64,000 nucleotides of DNA from Prostheceraeus crozeri (lineage: Eukaryota; Platyhelminthes; Polycladida; Euryleptidae), in contig CAJQUW010008004.1 in assembly GCA_907163375.1 (NCBI GenBank), positions 1-64,000 on the forward strand, given 5' to 3'. Positions within the stretch are counted from its first letter, which is position 1. The number at the start of each line of letters is the position of its first letter. The notes beneath the pieces were generated by a model. The model did no database searches, was not told the origin of the DNA, and saw nothing but the letters and a program-made list of their open reading frames with translations. This document shows, piece by piece, positions 59,641 through 64,000 of the stretch. Made by a program: the position numbers and the translations under genes.

Positions 59641-60347
59641 AACGTACGCCACACTCACAGTCAGAAGTTTTAGTTGCTGAACTATTAAAGATAAACGATT
59701 TATAATTGCATGTCTAGTCCGGCAGCCAGAACGAGATTCTGCAGGGAACTGAGACTTTCACAGAATGATGTTCACCCTATGCATACTACGAATCGGTGTG
59801 TCTGCCGAGTTCTAGTGAGTTCCTCTTCTTGTCAGACAGGATGATAGAAAAACACACTTTAATCCAATGGGACGCAGATTGCAGTTTTGGTTAAAATGAA
59901 ATTTTCTATGTTTTCGCTTATCAACTGGAAAGTATTAAGTCTAGACTCATAATTTTACATGGAATGTCTTCAGGTCATTTCCTATGATGTACATGTGCTC
60001 TTATCATGCATCTGATCGAGAAAGTATGTGAGAATGTGGTTGAATGTGGACAAAGTTACTCAAAATGTTTGAGTTTGCCGACATTAAGAGGCTCGCCTAA
60101 TCTAAATGTGTCTAGCCTTATGGACAGGGGTGCATGAACATCATTGGAGATGGCCTGAAGACATTCCATGTCAAAACCTGACTCTGGGCTTGACAGCTGT
60201 TACTAAGCACCTTGTTAAAACCATAAGTTGATTAAGATTGATTCTTATGCTTTGCCTCATTGTCAGCTAACAGTCGATTTTAACAGTCGGTTAGAGTGTA
60301 TCCATAGCAATTCATAGATATCTAGAAGCATCTCAGTATATTCATGG

Positions 60348-61095
60348 ATGCAATTCAGCTCAGACAAACTCGATGATATTGACAATATGGATGCGACGAA
60401 GAAAGAGAAGAGACAGCGTGCCGAAAACTTCAGTGCTGAAGACTGTCATGATAGAATTGGTGGCCAACTACAAGTCACTGGTCGAAAACAAGAAATCCGA
60501 CAAAGTTGCACTTCAAGAAAAGCACAACGCTTGTTTGAAGATAGTTCGGAAAATGAACAATGAGTTTCCATTGAAGAACCGCACAGTGGAGCAGGTCAAG
60601 CTTTTGTGGAGCAACATGAAGCGAACTGCCAAGACCGAATGTGCCGAACATCGTCGGGAGACTTTTAAAACTAGTGGTGGACCTGTGGTTCAAAGCCTAT
60701 CAGCTGACAGTGATCGCATGGTATCTTTAATCCCCGGTCAAATTCATCCGCTCACCAATGAATATGACAGTGATGCTCTCGTGCAGAGCAATCATTCAGA
60801 AAACGGTGACATCGAAAATATTTCCTTCGTGGGGGTATTGACTGCCCAGAACGACAACATTTCTACACCATCGTCGAAGTCGAATGCTAAGCAGGTGCCA
60901 AGCAAGTCATGCAGGCCTACAGTTAGAAGAGCAGTGTACAACACGCATGAGGAGCAATCTTCAGAATACCACGAAATGAGAATGAAGAAGATCAAGCGCG
61001 AAATGGAGATCGCAGAAGAGCTCCATGAAATTCAAAAGGAGAATCTGTTGTTGAAGCAGAGAATTTTAAAGGACAAATTGAACACCGGTGACTAG
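60348..61095 (+). pseudogene. PIF/Harbinger Myb/SANT-like DNA-binding protein, frameshifted
   Basis: Two frames join near 60440: the first gives KKEKRQRAENFSAED, the second IELVANYKSLVENKKSDKVA ... LKIVRKMNNEFPLKNRTVEQ VKLLWSNMKRTAK. This is the trihelix Myb/SANT-like domain of Harbinger accessory proteins. The long C-terminal helix (YHEMRMKKIKREMEIAEELH) is typical. One extra base explains the break. It would help import and target the transposase. Confidence 0.75.
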
Positions 61096-61539
61096 ACAAA
61101 CATCATTATTTTTGTTGTTCTGCCTCTTGGAAGCAATGAGTCAAGTTTAATAAAACATTCAACCTATTTCAATTGCTTTGTCTTTTTTCTATTGTTTTTA
61201 AGACAGTGGAGCCTGTGGATGATTTTGAAATAAGCTTAGAGGGAAGATTATGCTTCATGCACATTTAGATATTGTAATCCTAATTCTCTTAAATTTTTTA
61301 GAAGAATGTAAGTCACAGAGCTCTTAGGCCCACAAATACAGACAAATGCAGACGCGAAAAATATCCAGATAGATAATATGAAAAGCAAAATATATTCACA
61401 AGAACACGCATATATTTTGTATTTGCATGGTCCCAGTGCAGTGTGCATTTCCTTGAACACAGTTCTCATGCTTGTGTGTAGCCAAACGGATAAATCAACA
61501 AAATGCCAGCGAAATATTCGACAAAAGTGGGTGAACACT

Positions 61540-62590
61540 TAGTTCTATGAGAGCGTGCATTACGGAGACCCAGCCTACATTGCTTAGCAAGATAACTAAT
61601 AATTGAAGTACAAACTAGTAATTTGTTGACGCGTAGCATTGCCACCCACATTTTCGGAAATAGAGATAGAATTTCAGTTTCACTCTGTTCTGATGGAGCC
61701 ACATCCTCTTCACCCTCGATCTGCGGAAGCGATTGAAGACAAGCTGTTGCAACTATCGCGTTCAGTGCATTTTTCAAGTTTAGGCGCATGTATTTCAAGC
61801 ATCGAAACCGCTGCTTCCATTGACCAAACGAGCGCTCGATAATGCTTCGAGTACGCATGTGTGCTGCATTAAAACGCCTTTCGGCTGGTGCGACAGGATT
61901 CAATATTGGAGTGAGAAGATATCGCTTACATGCGCAGCCATTATCCCCAAACAAAAATCCATTCAAAAGTCGCTGTTCCATCTTGTAGCAATCTGCTGTT
62001 CGAGAAAATTGTCGAATCGTGGGTGCTACCTGGCCATCTGCAAACAATGTCTGTGAATGCTCCAATAGGATCACAAACACACTGAAACACTCCTTTTCTG
62101 TTTCTGAAGATCTCGGCTTCATTCCCTCGAGGTGAAATAATTTGTATATGAGTCCCATCAACAGCCCCAATGACGGATGGCATGCCTGTTACATTCAGAA
62201 ATTGATCTTTATACACTTCGATACCAGAGCTGTCCGGCATGAAAATTATGTCACCGCGAATTCGAGCAATGGCCACTGACACTTTGGAAATAATACGAGA
62301 CACGGTGGTTTGGTGGACACCTGCTAGATCAGCATCACTCATTTGAAGATTGCCAGATGTATAGAAGCGCAAAGCAATACAAAGTTGCAACCTAATGGAT
62401 ACGTCGATTCGTCGGTTGCCATTGCTGAGATCAAGGAAGTTTTCAAGCTCACACACGTCAGATTTGGTTAAGCGATAGCGCCGCAGAAATTCTTCATCTG
62501 TGAATTTTCCAATGGATCGATGCTTGTTCGGTATGCTCGATGTCCAACCGCATCCTCCAGAAGCAAGATGTCATCAACTTCTTCATCCAT
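61540..62590 (-). pseudogene. PIF/Harbinger transposase (HARBI1-like), frameshifted
   Basis: Minus strand: FTDEEFLRRYRLTKSDV, ADLAGVHQTTVSRIISKVSV (helix-turn-helix), MPSVIGAVDGTHIQI (first Asp), CRWPGSTHDSTIF (second Asp), then in another frame LFGDNGCACKRYLLTP and RSIIERSFGQWKQRFRCLK (Glu in ERSFG). At least two frameshifts (about 61985 and 62470). Convergent with the Myb-like gene, as usual for this superfamily. Terminal repeats not resolved. Confidence 0.85.
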
Positions 62591-62599
62591 GCTCACTCA

Positions 62600-64000
62600 G
62601 TGCTATTAGACGACTGGCAAGCATGCAAAATATCTCTTCGATTAGGAGCTAATCAACGAATGACATCGATTATCTTTTCTATTATATTCCGTCCACTCTC
62701 TAACAGTTGATCAAAATAACAGGCAGCACAGCATATCACCCGCTAACAGATCGTTAAATCTGATTGCTAATTAACTAACATTGCCATTTAACAATATGTA
62801 ATCTAACAGTCAGCAGTGCATAAGAAATTTAATTAGCAGAGTCATCTTGATAGATTGTTAGAGTTAACAAAGAGCACAGAATACCACCCTAAGTATATTA
62901 GGTAGGGTGACAACTCGTATTTATTAAATCCCCAATGTGTATACACTTTCGATTATTGTATATTAAATGAACTCGAGGGGGACATAATTGGTAATTGTTA
63001 CCAAATCTGAGATATGCAAAGTTTTGCAGTTCTGAAGAGATTACCACGGAATTGAATGATCATGATTGTAATGCAGAAGTAATGATGATGTTTTTTCAGA
63101 TTCTCTTTGTCATGACAGCCTTGGAGATTTACTGTTTTTTAAATTAGCAATTCGATGGGTTCCCATTACTTTCATGCTGACCCTCAAGAGAATTTTCTTA
63201 AGCGTGATCATATCACAGGGAATCTGTCACCGGCAGGGCAAAATCACATATTCAAAGACTAATTTCAATTAACTTTGAAAGATGTAAATGGTTCCACATC
63301 ACTATTCAGATTCAAGAAATGAAACATGAATTTAGTGAATCATAAAATCATGCCGGTGAAAACTGAATTAAAAACTTGAAATTTCAGCCAAGAAAGCACG
63401 AATGATATCGTGACTTTATCATGAAGACTTTCATTATAATACAATTCATGAAATTCCCTTGATAATCAGCTTAATTTCCGTTTAGTTAGGATGCATATTA
63501 GCAAATATTCATTCCTTCTGATATCCAACTTGATATCCAATCTCAGTAGTATATAAATTGGCAAAATTTTGACTTTTTTAAAACTGCTCAAATATTTTTT
63601 GGACCACGGGAACGTCATCTCCGCAAAAAACTGAATCTTTTCATACAAAAATCTTCACTTTATACAGATACTTTTTTGACTCGACACTCTACCTAAATAT
63701 CCCTACTCTATGTTTCGCTATAACAGAGGAAGCACTTTTTATCCTATCAATGAAAAGATGTTCTCTTGTCAATCTGCTGGAAACAGTTTGCTTTTGTTCA
63801 TCAGCGCAAATTTAGCAAATCTCACACTGTTTGGAAGACTTATAATTTAGCAGACAATTTGACCACTACATCCGTCGTACATTTCAATGAGACAATGGCA
63901 ATTTGTCTGGAAATGTTCATCGGAAGCAAATCATGCTATTCAAATGGATTGTTGACAAGCTTGGTATGAAATAGATTTGTATGGTATCTTCTGATTTACA
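62600..64000. other. no gene recognised
   Basis: A+T-rich sequence with repeated TAACAGT-like strings at 62700-62880, perhaps the subterminal region of the Harbinger element. Nothing else supported. Confidence 0.35.

Overview
This is a eukaryotic nuclear window: A+T-rich, with GT-AG introns, TATA boxes, TA microsatellites, almost no recognisable single-copy host coding sequence, and many nested transposable elements. The mix (Penelope-like elements, RTE-like and CR1-like LINEs, mariner/IS630, pogo, PIF/Harbinger, Maverick/Polinton) suggests an invertebrate, most likely an arthropod. That placement is an inference. No gene here fixes the species.

The centrepiece is a complete Maverick/Polinton (adintovirus-like) element at 16904-41038, 24,135 bp. 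It has long terminal inverted repeats, AG...CT ends and a perfect 6-bp target duplication (TTGGTG). It sits inside the reverse transcriptase of an RTE-like LINE, whose halves lie at 16346-16903 and 41039-41608. Plus-strand genes at 18892-26447: an unknown protein, a mini-RING ORF, a DEDDh exonuclease-like protein, a small protein with an apparent -1 frameshift, a membrane/RING protein, basic core proteins, packaging ATPase, a broken two-ORF gene, a Cys-rich ORF, chromodomain integrase, major capsid protein and adenain-like protease. A short minus-strand cluster (26474-27732) carries a TATA-binding-protein-like gene and two paralogous PC4-like genes. Then come two large paralogous plus-strand proteins (27756-30713), a spliced protein-primed DNA polymerase on the minus strand (31019-34987), and accessory genes (35213-38654) separated by near-identical 140-bp modules.

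The most unusual features of the Polinton are: (i) a virus-encoded TBP-like protein beside PC4-like paralogues, suggesting its own transcription-initiation module; (ii) genes whose initiator ATG is a one-codon exon (ATG|GTAAGT), so that three products would start Met-Ala-Ser, with a 25-bp promoter/5'UTR motif shared by the polymerase gene and the left early gene; (iii) a T TTT TTA slippery heptamer exactly where one conserved small ORF changes frame.

Left flank (1-16345): an IS630/mariner-like element with 173-bp inverted repeats interrupted by a CR1/L2-like LINE; foldback repeats; a pogo-like element; an RTE-like LINE split by a 216-bp hairpin; a mariner remnant; and Penelope debris. Right flank (41609-64000): a compound Penelope-like locus (42270-48600) with one nearly full copy and two truncated copies, two further Penelope families, an MFS-transporter exon with lesions, a 5'-inverted CR1-like LINE, and a PIF/Harbinger element. 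The Penelope sequences carry hammerhead ribozymes. Besides canonical cores there are two families in which positions 3 and 8 have changed together (A-U or U-A instead of C-G).
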